Assembly (NCBI GenBank): GCA_900544075.1
Contig: UQTJ01000016.1
Span: 6,992-70,991, forward strand
Source: an uncultured Bacteroides sp.
GTDB taxonomy: Bacteria > Bacteroidota > Bacteroidia > Bacteroidales > Bacteroidaceae
Length of the DNA stretch: 64,000 bases
Direction of reading: 5' to 3'
Shown here: piece after piece, positions 55,641 to 63,289 of the stretch
Numbering within the stretch: position 1 is the stretch's first letter
Layout: each line of letters begins with the position of its first letter
Translations under genes and position numbers: made by a program
Notes under the pieces: generated by a model
Told to the model about the DNA's origin: nothing
Seen by the model: only the letters and a program-made list of their open reading frames with translations
The model's database searches: none

Positions 55641-56711
55641 TTATCTCTTTATTTCCAGTCTGCATCTCAGCGGATAATGGTCGGAAGCATCTATCGAATT
55701 ATCCACCCGGCAGTCCAGCACTCTGTAAGCATCGCCCACCATAATGTGGTCTATTCTGAAATACAGAAAGTTTCTGTTATAAGTTATTCCCGGTCCGTTT
55801 CCAGCCTCAATATATGCATCCTGCAGTTTCTCCGAAATCCTGTTGTGGACGTACGACACAGGAGTATCGTTAAAATCGCCGCACACTATCATATAAGGAG
55901 AATAGTTCTTCTCGATATATTCCGAGATGACATCTGCCTGCGGTCCTCGTATAGCCATTGCATCCGCCAGTTTGTTCAACAAATACTTGCTTCCGCTCTT
56001 CACCTTATTCTCGTTCGGTGACTTTAGCATATCTGTATAAACCTCCTTGTCGTGGGCATCAAGTTTGTTCGATTCCAAGTGATTGACAATAACAGGTATA
56101 TCATGTTCCTTATACTTGACAGAGAAAGCCGCACTGGCATTATTCCTACTTTCTATATCTATATTCTCGATGAGTTTAACGGGATATTTGGAATAGCATG
56201 CCATGGAATTTCCGTTCACTGTATGAACTCTCACGTACGGATAAACCTTCTGCAATGCACTCTTTATCTTTACATTATGTGCAGGATATTCCTGAAGACA
56301 TACTATATCAGCACCAGACTCTCTGATATAATCCAACACCGGATTTATCCGGCTTCCGTCGGCCGCTTTCTGACGTTGCATCTGCATCACATTATAAGTC
56401 AGCAACTCCAATGTATCGCCTCCCGAAGCTTCTGTAGAAAGATTAATCGGAGAATAGGACATGAGCGAATTCCATCCCAACAGGAAGAAAGCCACAGGAA
56501 CAATCATCATTTTCCATTTCATAAAAGCCCAGAACACCACAAAACACAAGTTCAGGATTATGAATATCGGAATGAAAAGCCCTGTACACGCCCAATAAGG
56601 ATGTTGCACAGGCGAAATCATAGGACTGTAGGCACATATCAGAAAACATATACCTACAATGATATTTATAATCAGAAAAAAGAACTTGAATGTATTCCTA
56701 ATGAATTTCAT
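55641..56711 (-). CDS. Endonuclease/exonuclease/phosphatase-family hydrolase, membrane-anchored
   Basis: The 356-residue protein has two to three N-terminal membrane helices (FFFLIINIIVGICFLICAY, then LFIPIFIILNLCFVVFWAFM). An EEP domain follows with TYNVMQ, VCLQEYPAHN (metal-binding Glu), NHLES, VCGDFNDTP and DHIMV then SDHYPLRCRL. The order and residues are those of the exo-endo-phosphatase superfamily, which includes DNases, phosphoinositide and sphingomyelin phosphatases. The hydrolase domain probably faces the periplasm. Substrate unknown. It overlaps the rhomboid gene stop by four bases, so they share a transcript. Confidence 0.9.
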   Translation of the reverse strand: MKFIRNTFKFFFLIINIIVGICFLICAYSPMISPVQHPYWACTGLFIPIFIILNLCFVVFWAFMKWKMMIVPVAFFLLGWNSLMSYSPINLSTEASGGDTLELLTYNVMQMQRQKAADGSRINPVLDYIRESGADIVCLQEYPAHNVKIKSALQKVYPYVRVHTVNGNSMACYSKYPVKLIENIDIESRNNASAAFSVKYKEHDIPVIVNHLESNKLDAHDKEVYTDMLKSPNENKVKSGSKYLLNKLADAMAIRGPQADVISEYIEKNYSPYMIVCGDFNDTPVSYVHNRISEKLQDAYIEAGNGPGITYNRNFLYFRIDHIMVGDAYRVLDCRVDNSIDASDHYPLRCRLEIKR

Positions 56712-57601
56712 CTTCTGCTGGCATCAAAAAGTTTCTTTTTCTCATCCTCCGACAGACTTCCGTAACCGGACTTTCTCAGTTTCTCAAGGATACGGTTTAT
56801 CTCGTCCTCATCAGCCTTCTTACGAGCATTATAATCATATTGCTGCTGGCGTTCGCCATAGTGTACCTTCATTTTCGGTTTACGTTTCGGCAGTTTGAAT
56901 CCTCCGGCAAAGAAATCGATAACAGCATTAATCCACTTTGTGACATCATTACCTTTTGCCAGTCCAGTAGAAAACCAGAAACCGGCCGCAGCGCCACCAA
57001 GATGAGCAATATGCCCGCCTGCATTGCTGGAAGTCATGAAAAGCAAATCGAAGAGCACCATAAACAGTGCCACATATTTCAGTCGGACAGTACCTATAAA
57101 CATAAACTGCACCGGGAACTCAGGCTCCCTGACCGCCGTAGCCACTACTATGGCAAGCACCGAAGCAGATGCACCTACGAGTGTAGCTATCTCTCTGCTG
57201 TATTCAAAATACGGAAAAACATTGTACGAAATCATATAAAGCAGTCCGCCGCACAATCCGCCCAGAACATACAGTCCGCGCAAGTGTTTTGACGAATAGA
57301 AGTTCAGAAACAACCGTCCGAACCAGTACAGCCATAACATATTGAACAGTATATGAAATATGCCGCCATGCATAAACATATACGTTACGATCGACCATGG
57401 CTGATATATAAACGCTTTCAATGAGGCCGGAAGACTGAGATATGACGCGACAGGATTGTAAGGGACATTGAAAAGCATCAGAAAGACACCCACCAACTCC
57501 ACAAAGACGAAAGCCACACAGTTAATCAGTATCAGTCGTCCTACTATATCACGACCGAAGAAGTTATACTTCAAATCAGTAGTAAATCTGTCCGCTGCCA
57601 T
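56708..57601 (-). CDS. Rhomboid-family intramembrane serine protease (second of pair)
   Basis: The 297-residue protein has six or so membrane helices. The rhomboid signatures are YMFMHGGIFHILFNMLWLYW near residue 73, the active-site Ser in LVGASASVLAIV near 150, and the His in HIAHLGGAAAGFWF near 205. The usual motif is GxSG; here it reads GASA, with Ser kept. A 75-residue cytosolic tail contains a charged Lys/Arg-rich stretch. It overlaps the upstream rhomboid by 26 bases and probably descends from a tandem duplication. Substrates are unknown. Confidence 0.9.
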   Translation of the reverse strand: MAADRFTTDLKYNFFGRDIVGRLILINCVAFVFVELVGVFLMLFNVPYNPVASYLSLPASLKAFIYQPWSIVTYMFMHGGIFHILFNMLWLYWFGRLFLNFYSSKHLRGLYVLGGLCGGLLYMISYNVFPYFEYSREIATLVGASASVLAIVVATAVREPEFPVQFMFIGTVRLKYVALFMVLFDLLFMTSSNAGGHIAHLGGAAAGFWFSTGLAKGNDVTKWINAVIDFFAGGFKLPKRKPKMKVHYGERQQQYDYNARKKADEDEINRILEKLRKSGYGSLSEDEKKKLFDASRR

Positions 57602-58253
57602 TTTTCTTCCTCCAGTATAAAATAAGAATCAAACCGAAAAGCATACCTCCGAGATGAGCGAAATGCGCAACATTGTCGTTGGCAGACATTCCCATGAACA
57701 GCTCCACCAAAGCATAGAATATAACGAAGAACTTCGCCTTTATCGGGAAAGGAAGAGGGAATACGAACATCTGACTGTTCGGGAAAAGCATACCGAATGC
57801 CAGCAAGATACCATATACGGCACCCGAAGCCCCGACCGTACGCATCATGTTGAGATATTCCTCCATAGGGATAACTCCGAGGGCGGTCTGTACGCCGTCG
57901 TAATTTACCAATGTGGTTTCGTACTGGATAAACTGCACCAGCTCCTGGATAAGTCCGGCACCTATACCACACACCATATAATATATGAGAAATCTCTTAG
58001 GCCCCCAGACCTGTTCAAGCACACGCCCGAACATCCACAGCGCAAACATATTAAAGAAAATATGGGTAAATCCTGCGTGCATGAACATATATGTCACTAA
58101 TTGCCCCATATTGAAATCGGATGCCATAAAGAAGTGCAGACTCAGAATCTTGTCGGCATCTATACCATATCTTTCTGCCACTATCGCGCCGAAAAAGCAC
58201 AGCACATTGATGATAAGCAGATTTTTCGTTATCGGTGGAATGTTGTTATTCAT
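57576..58253 (-). CDS. Rhomboid-family intramembrane serine protease (first of pair)
   Basis: The 225-residue protein has a GASGAVYGILLA active-site motif near residue 142 with the catalytic Ser, YMFMHAGFTHIFFNMFALWMFG near residue 54 and the catalytic His in HFAHLGGMLFG near residue 195. The length is the bare six-helix core, without the tail of its neighbour. It starts the operon rhomboid, rhomboid, EEP hydrolase, M3 peptidase, all envelope-facing enzymes. Confidence 0.93.
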   Translation of the reverse strand: MNNNIPPITKNLLIINVLCFFGAIVAERYGIDADKILSLHFFMASDFNMGQLVTYMFMHAGFTHIFFNMFALWMFGRVLEQVWGPKRFLIYYMVCGIGAGLIQELVQFIQYETTLVNYDGVQTALGVIPMEEYLNMMRTVGASGAVYGILLAFGMLFPNSQMFVFPLPFPIKAKFFVIFYALVELFMGMSANDNVAHFAHLGGMLFGLILILYWRKKNGSGQIYY

Positions 58254-58260
58254 ACTCTAA

Positions 58261-58549
58261 ACAATTAATTTACAAATAAACAGATTATTATCATCTGTAT
58301 GAAAATTACCTGCAAAAGTAACATTATATTCCTTTATAATGAAAAGTGTTAGAGTTTTTTACATATTTGGGCGAAAATGCTTTCTGCGGAAAGCGTTTTA
58401 TTCCAATACATTTTTTAATAGAAATCTAAAATTATAGCAGAAATGCTTTTTATATTAAACAAAAAATCCCTACATTTGCTTTCTGCAAAAAGCATTTTCT
58501 CACTAAAATTGCTTTCCGCAAAAAGCAATGCACATTAATAATCATAGTC
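58261..58549 (+). promoter_or_regulatory. Regulatory region with repeated palindromes before the ATPase gene
   Basis: Three palindromes of the form TGCTTTCYGCRRAAAGC lie at 58374-58399, 58474-58498 and 58505-58528, plus a half copy near 58441. TACATTTG at 58471-58478 is a -7 box that overlaps the second palindrome. No open reading frame occupies this stretch. Confidence 0.7.
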
Positions 58550-59749
58550 ATGGATACACTTTTTGAAAAACAAAACGCAATGTTACGCGCTACAAGCATG
58601 AATATCACCAGAAGCTTCATGCAACAAATCAACTGGTCTGCTCCGATGCTATGCATAAGAGGGGCCAGAGGAGTGGGCAAATCCACCCTACTGCGACAAT
58701 ACATTAAACAGCACTTTGTGCCCGGTAGCGAAGAAGCGTTATACTGTTCTTTGGATTGGGTATATTTCAGCCAACACACAATAATAGAAACAGCCGAGAA
58801 ATTTTATAAACATGGAGGTAAGTTCTTAGCTTTGGATGAAGTCCATAAATATGAAAACTGGAACAGAGAAATAAAAGAAATCACTGAAATCTATCCGGAC
58901 ATGAAGATAGTTTTGAGCGGTTCTTCCATGCTAAGTCTTCTAAATGGAGATGCTGATTTGTCTCGCCGGTGCCGTGGTTACGACATGCCTGGATTATCGT
59001 TCAGAGAGTTTCTACAATTTTACAAAAACATAGACATTCCTGTTTACACGTTGGAAAATATATTGCAAAACCCTATGTCCCTTGCCATAGAAGTAAACAG
59101 CAAATGCCGCCCTATTCAATATTTCCATGAATACTTGAAATATGGCTATTATCCATTCTATCTGACTAATCCAATTGACTACTATACTTTAATAGAACAA
59201 ACTATAAATTATGTAATAGACGTAGAACTCCCGCAACTTAGAAACATAAATACGGCTAATACCAGAAAAATAAAGGCATTACTTAATGTGTTAGCTCAAA
59301 ATGTGCCTTACGAAGTTGACATATCGAAATTGTCATCTGTTACCGGTTTGCAAAGAAACACCGTACTTGATTACTTGAACCATCTTAACGATGCAAAAAT
59401 CATAAAACTGTTATACAGTGACATTACTTCAGTAAAAAAAATGCAAAAACCGGACAAGATATTTCTTGACTCACCAAATCTGCTTTACGCTCTCGCAACA
59501 GTACCTGTAAAGATTGGAACTGTCAGAGAATGCTTCACAGTAAATCAGCTAAGCCATTCTCATACAATAGAATACGGAAAAGCACAAGGAGATTTCAGAA
59601 TTGACGGAAAATGGACGTTTGAGGTGGGAGGAGAAAACAAATCCTATTCCCAGATTGCAGACATTCCTGATTCTTACGTTCTTGCGGATGACATAGAAAC
59701 CCCACATGGCAATAAAATCCCTTTATGGATGATGGGATTTTTGTACTAA
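58550..59749 (+). CDS. AAA-type ATPase (ATP-binding protein with DUF4143-like C-terminus)
   Basis: The 399-residue protein has Walker A IRGARGVGKSTLLRQYIK (about residues 33-50), Walker B FLALDEVHKYENWN near 94, and a sensor segment IVLSGSSMLSLLNGDADLSRR. The C-terminal half has a winged-helix part (LSSVTGLQRNTVLDYLNHL) and KMQKPDKIFLDSPNLLYAL and a nuclease-like end (GDFRIDGKWTFEVGGENKSY). Proteins of this architecture are common, abundant and poorly understood in Bacteroidetes; some sit in mobile or defence islands. The winged helix makes self-regulation through the upstream palindromes plausible. Function beyond ATP binding is unknown. Confidence 0.85.
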   Translation: MDTLFEKQNAMLRATSMNITRSFMQQINWSAPMLCIRGARGVGKSTLLRQYIKQHFVPGSEEALYCSLDWVYFSQHTIIETAEKFYKHGGKFLALDEVHKYENWNREIKEITEIYPDMKIVLSGSSMLSLLNGDADLSRRCRGYDMPGLSFREFLQFYKNIDIPVYTLENILQNPMSLAIEVNSKCRPIQYFHEYLKYGYYPFYLTNPIDYYTLIEQTINYVIDVELPQLRNINTANTRKIKALLNVLAQNVPYEVDISKLSSVTGLQRNTVLDYLNHLNDAKIIKLLYSDITSVKKMQKPDKIFLDSPNLLYALATVPVKIGTVRECFTVNQLSHSHTIEYGKAQGDFRIDGKWTFEVGGENKSYSQIADIPDSYVLADDIETPHGNKIPLWMMGFLY

Positions 59750-59827
59750 GCCTCACCGTAATAAACCATACCCCGAAATTCCCAGGCACAGCCGTATAGA
59801 CAGGATGGCATACGATAGATGCAGCAT

Positions 59828-59858
59828 GCCCGCCTGCGGTTTTGGTCCGCAGGCGGGC
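59828..59858. terminator. GC-rich hairpin between convergent ATPase and LRR genes
   Basis: GCCCGCCTGCGG and CCGCAGGCGGGC form a 12-bp perfect stem with a 7-base loop. TATTTTTA follows 8 bases later on the plus strand; the minus side lacks a T run. Confidence 0.7.
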
Positions 59859-59873
59859 AAGAGCCTATTTTTA

Positions 59874-61739
59874 CTATTCACCGAGTGTAACATTTGCGTT
59901 TTCCGAATATTGACTCCAATCTGTATTCCAGATTCCTATCTTTGTAGAATGTATTTCAAGTGTAGCTGTCAGTGACGTTCCGTCAGCATTTGTCTGCTGA
60001 CCGCACTTCAAATCGTACAAATTGTCCATGTTAGCAAGATTAATCTGTGAAAGTTGGTTTTGATGGCATTCCACAAAGCTAAGAGTGTTAATATCACCAA
60101 CAGATAACGTGGTCAGCTGGTTGTTGTAGCAATACAGTCTTGTCAGGTCCGTCAGATCGCTCACATCCAATGAGGTCAGCCGGTTGTTGTAGCAATACAG
60201 GTTTGTCAGGGCAGTCAGATCGCTCACATCCAATGAGGTCAGCTGGTTACCGGTGCATTGCAAAAAGTTCAGTTTGGTCAAGCCTCTCAAATTCAATGAT
60301 TCTACTTGGGTATTGGCACATACCAGCCAAGTCAGTTTGGTCAAACCGCTCACATTCAATGATTGCAATTTACAATCTGTGCACTCAAAAATTGACAGAT
60401 TCGTCAAATGAGACAGCTCCAAAGAGGTCAATTCAGTTTCACCCATATACAGAGTGGTAAGACTGTTCAAACCGGTCAGGTCTAATGAAGTCAGCGGGCA
60501 GTTCTTAATGTTTATATAATTAAGTTTGTCCAGACCGCTCAAATTCAGCGATGTCAGTATATCACAACTATTGCAATTTATAGATGTCAGATTCTTCAAA
60601 GCAGTCAAATCCAGTGACTCCTGTTCTGTTACCCACTCGCAATAAAAACTTGTCACGTTAGTAAAATACTCAAGTCCCGATACGTTTTTTATATCTTTGA
60701 AGCTCACATAAGTAACTCCGCTGATGATATTTCTGTTTTCTTCGGTCAGCGTAACGGTGCCGTCGGGATTCTTCACAAATCCGGTACCCGAATCATACAA
60801 TGCCACATCATTGGCCGCCTTGGTGGTTATCTCCACTCCTTCAGCCGATGCCATTTTCTTGCCTCCTCCCGACGGAAGGCTTGATTCAATCTGCTCAATG
60901 AGTTCCAGATTGATGATGGCTTCTTCAAACTTGGCTGAGGTTTGTGTTCCCAAATCAAGCACTTTTCCGGCTTCGAGAGTCACCGCTTTGTTACCTCCTC
61001 TGCGGAATGCCGTTCCCTCGCTGTTCACGTAGAAAAGGCTGAGTCCTTCCGTCAGCGCGGCAGGAGCCACCGTAAAGTAGTAGGTCTTTCCGGCCTCGAA
61101 TGTACCTTTCAGTTTTATTTCGTTCAAGGGGGCATCTGCGCTCACCTCGGCCTGTGTGCTTTCTCCAATGGTATAGGTCATGGTTCCGGCTAGGCTTTCA
61201 CCCTTCACGCCTCTGAGGATAAAGGTTCCTTCACCTGCCATACCGTCGCCTACCGTAAACTTCACCAGCGCACTGAGGTTTTGAAACTGCAGGGAGGTGC
61301 TTCCTTCGGCAGTCTGTGCCCATGAAGGTACCAGTCCGCTGGCAAAGCTTCCGGATACTGCGGTCTGCTCACCGGGCAGGCTAAAGGTAATTTTACCGGA
61401 AGTGACTTCTGTAACATTGGCATAAGGATAAAAGGCTGTATAGCTTTCTACCTGTCTTGCCGTACCGGAAAAAGTAGCAGAAGCCCCTTCATTCTGTGTG
61501 GTAAACTCATTAGTCTCCGTTCCGTCATAAATGGCAATCGCATCACCCTTCACCCATTTCACATTCTTGCCGTCGCCATCCAATGCTGTACGTGACTGTG
61601 GTGTCCCGGCAGTAAACGTCATGTGTACTCTCTCGCCACTGTAGGTCACCGGTACATCATCTTCTCTTGTGCAGGCTAAAATCATACTTCCTGCAAGAGC
61701 CATACATGCGGCTCTATAAATTAAATTCATCATCTTCAT
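59874..61739 (-). CDS. Fimbrillin-domain and leucine-rich-repeat surface lipoprotein
   Basis: About 621 residues. I chose the ATG at 61739: AGGAA lies 7 bases upstream and the signal peptide ends in the lipobox ILAC. Residues 20-280 resemble the fimbrillin-like domain of Mfa2/FimB lipoproteins (TFTAGTPQSRTALDGDG, then WVKGDAIAIYDG and FYPYANV). After a linker, about 11 leucine-rich repeats of 21 residues follow, with the pattern LTxLxCxxNxLTSLDVSxLT. The product is probably surface-exposed through its lipid anchor. It is the last gene of a four-gene minus-strand cluster. The exact ligand is unknown. Confidence 0.86.
   Translation of the reverse strand: MKMMNLIYRAACMALAGSMILACTREDDVPVTYSGERVHMTFTAGTPQSRTALDGDGKNVKWVKGDAIAIYDGTETNEFTTQNEGASATFSGTARQVESYTAFYPYANVTEVTSGKITFSLPGEQTAVSGSFASGLVPSWAQTAEGSTSLQFQNLSALVKFTVGDGMAGEGTFILRGVKGESLAGTMTYTIGESTQAEVSADAPLNEIKLKGTFEAGKTYYFTVAPAALTEGLSLFYVNSEGTAFRRGGNKAVTLEAGKVLDLGTQTSAKFEEAIINLELIEQIESSLPSGGGKKMASAEGVEITTKAANDVALYDSGTGFVKNPDGTVTLTEENRNIISGVTYVSFKDIKNVSGLEYFTNVTSFYCEWVTEQESLDLTALKNLTSINCNSCDILTSLNLSGLDKLNYINIKNCPLTSLDLTGLNSLTTLYMGETELTSLELSHLTNLSIFECTDCKLQSLNVSGLTKLTWLVCANTQVESLNLRGLTKLNFLQCTGNQLTSLDVSDLTALTNLYCYNNRLTSLDVSDLTDLTRLYCYNNQLTTLSVGDINTLSFVECHQNQLSQINLANMDNLYDLKCGQQTNADGTSLTATLEIHSTKIGIWNTDWSQYSENANVTLGE
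60121..60246 (-). repeat. Two nearly identical 63-bp LRR units
   Basis: Bases 60121-60183 and 60184-60246 are nearly the same, each coding a 21-residue repeat with core LTSLDVSDLT. Other units in the array are more diverged, so this pair looks like a recent duplication. Confidence 0.8.
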
Positions 61740-61761
61740 CTTATTCCTAATTTTAAGTACC

Positions 61762-61917
61762 CTACCATTCGTAAAGCGTAGAATCATTAAATGGGTCGTG
61801 TGTGGCTTCCGTGTTACCACTCGCACATATAATACCTTCGTTCTGCACTTCTATTGTTTCACATTTGGGAGCTTCGTAAGCTTCGGCATTCAGCAAGTTT
61901 GCATTTTTTCCTTTCAT
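61762..61917 (-). CDS. 51-residue peptide of unknown function
   Basis: The chosen ATG at 61917 gives MKGKNANLLNAEAYEAPKCE at the start; an ATG 51 bases upstream has no good ribosome site. The middle has TIEVQNEGIICASGN and it ends in LYEW. I recall small Bacteroidales proteins with a similar APKxExIEVxxEGxxCAS pattern, often next to fimbrillin-like genes, but no function is established. It has no signal peptide or membrane helix. It lies 22 bases before the LRR lipoprotein start and is preceded by a hairpin. Confidence 0.6.
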   Translation of the reverse strand: MKGKNANLLNAEAYEAPKCETIEVQNEGIICASGNTEATHDPFNDSTLYEW

Positions 61918-61952
61918 GACAATTATTTTAAATTTAAATGATTTGTTACAAA

Positions 61953-61989
61953 ACGACCGAATGAGCACTTTAAAGTCCCATTCGGTTGT
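61953..61989 (-). terminator. Hairpin between OmpA-domain gene and small peptide gene
   Basis: ACGACCGAATG (61953-61963) and CATTCGGTTGT (61979-61989) pair over 11 positions with one G-U, with a 15-base loop. On the minus strand it is followed by TTTTGT, so it may be a weak terminator or attenuator. Confidence 0.6.
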
Positions 61990-62009
61990 TAATGATTAAG
62001 GTTGTATTG

Positions 62010-63272
62010 CTATCTGACGATTTCAACTCGTCTTGCTTTTATAGAGTAGGCTTCTTCTCCTAATAGCATTTTGTCTTTACCCATTCCCTTCACCTCTTCG
62101 ATGCGTGATCCTGAGATACCGTTTCTTATCAGGTAATCCCTCATTGCCTCGGCACGTTCCTGGGTCAGTCTTTCGTTTACAGAATTTGAACCGGTGTGGT
62201 CGCCATATCCGTATATGCTCACTTTGACATCTTTCATGGCTTTCAGTAAATTCACTATAGATTTCAGTTCCTTGGCATAAGCTTCCGTATCAATTTCCGA
62301 GCTTCCGCGCAAGAAGTAAACGTGAGGCATCTGATACCATACGGGTTTTTCCACTTCCTTTTCAACAATACGCTCCACTATCACCGGCTCCATCTTTACC
62401 ACCACCGTATCTATAACTCTTTCTTTTGGCGGAGCCACATAGCGTGGTGCATATACCAGATGGTCTTTCTTCTTGGTATTGGCTTTTATCTTCCATATTA
62501 CACCAACGGAGAAGTGTGTCATGAAATTGCTGTTGTTGCGGGGACGATAGCATTCTATTCCGTCGAAATTATTCTGGTGTATCCAGTTTATACCGTAGCG
62601 TGCCTGCAAGTCGATTGATTTTGCGACTTTCCAGCGCAACATAGCCTCCCCTCCCAAACCTACTGTCAAAGGATTGTAATGTTCGCGCGAGAATTGTTTA
62701 TCGTTGCTTTTGGTATATACGTCCGAGAAGAATTTCTGGAAATATATTCCCGGGCTTATGAAAACCGTCCAGCGGTGTCCGCTCGACTTTTCAGGGCTAA
62801 ACAGATTGTTCAGGTTGACGTCGGCATGCAATGCGAAATCCAGCACTCTTACTTTACTGTAAAGGTCTTTAAACTGCATGCTTCCGTCAAGCGGTGTCAC
62901 GCGATAGTCGGCCCATCCGTATTTGTCGAGCCAATAGTCCTGTTCATAACTCTTTGCTCCTGTCTTAGCCTGTGCATAACCTATATTGAATCTGGTACCT
63001 ATCAATGGTGTGAACTGATAGCCTACCTGTATGTCGGGCATAAATCCCCAATACAACTTATCGTAGGCATTACTCTGGAAGTTTCCTCTGAAGAACGGCA
63101 AACCGATGTTTGCGCCGAAACTCCATCTGGCATATTGGTCATAGTATTCCCATCTTGTAAGCTGCTTCTCCGTTTCCCGTGACGACAATTCTTCTGCTCT
63201 AAGATTGTCCACACGAGGTATGGCGGCCAGCAACATTACGGAAAGAAACACCCATGTTTTCTGTATCTTCAT
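62010..63272 (-). CDS. OmpA-domain outer membrane protein
   Basis: The 420-residue protein has a signal peptide (WVFLSVMLLAAIPRVDNLRA) and an N-terminal beta-barrel region (WSFGANIGLPFFRGNF, then VGYQFTPLIGTRFNIGYAQ). A linker VIERIVEKEVEKPVWYQ precedes the OmpA-like C-terminus HVYFLRGSSEIDTEAYAKEL, then YGYGDHTGSNSVNERLTQER and ARRVEIVR. The OmpA part binds peptidoglycan and links the outer membrane to it. The barrel resembles the DUF3575-type OmpA proteins found beside fimbrillin genes in Bacteroidales. It is 17 bases downstream of the coiled-coil gene. Confidence 0.88.
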   Translation of the reverse strand: MKIQKTWVFLSVMLLAAIPRVDNLRAEELSSRETEKQLTRWEYYDQYARWSFGANIGLPFFRGNFQSNAYDKLYWGFMPDIQVGYQFTPLIGTRFNIGYAQAKTGAKSYEQDYWLDKYGWADYRVTPLDGSMQFKDLYSKVRVLDFALHADVNLNNLFSPEKSSGHRWTVFISPGIYFQKFFSDVYTKSNDKQFSREHYNPLTVGLGGEAMLRWKVAKSIDLQARYGINWIHQNNFDGIECYRPRNNSNFMTHFSVGVIWKIKANTKKKDHLVYAPRYVAPPKERVIDTVVVKMEPVIVERIVEKEVEKPVWYQMPHVYFLRGSSEIDTEAYAKELKSIVNLLKAMKDVKVSIYGYGDHTGSNSVNERLTQERAEAMRDYLIRNGISGSRIEEVKGMGKDKMLLGEEAYSIKARRVEIVR

Positions 63273-63289
63273 GGCCTTTGTTTTTGGGG

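Noticed and set aside
60121..60600. Regular repeats in the LRR gene as a CRISPR array.
   Set aside because: The 63-bp units are in frame, code leucine-rich repeats and have no variable spacers between constant repeats; no cas genes are near.
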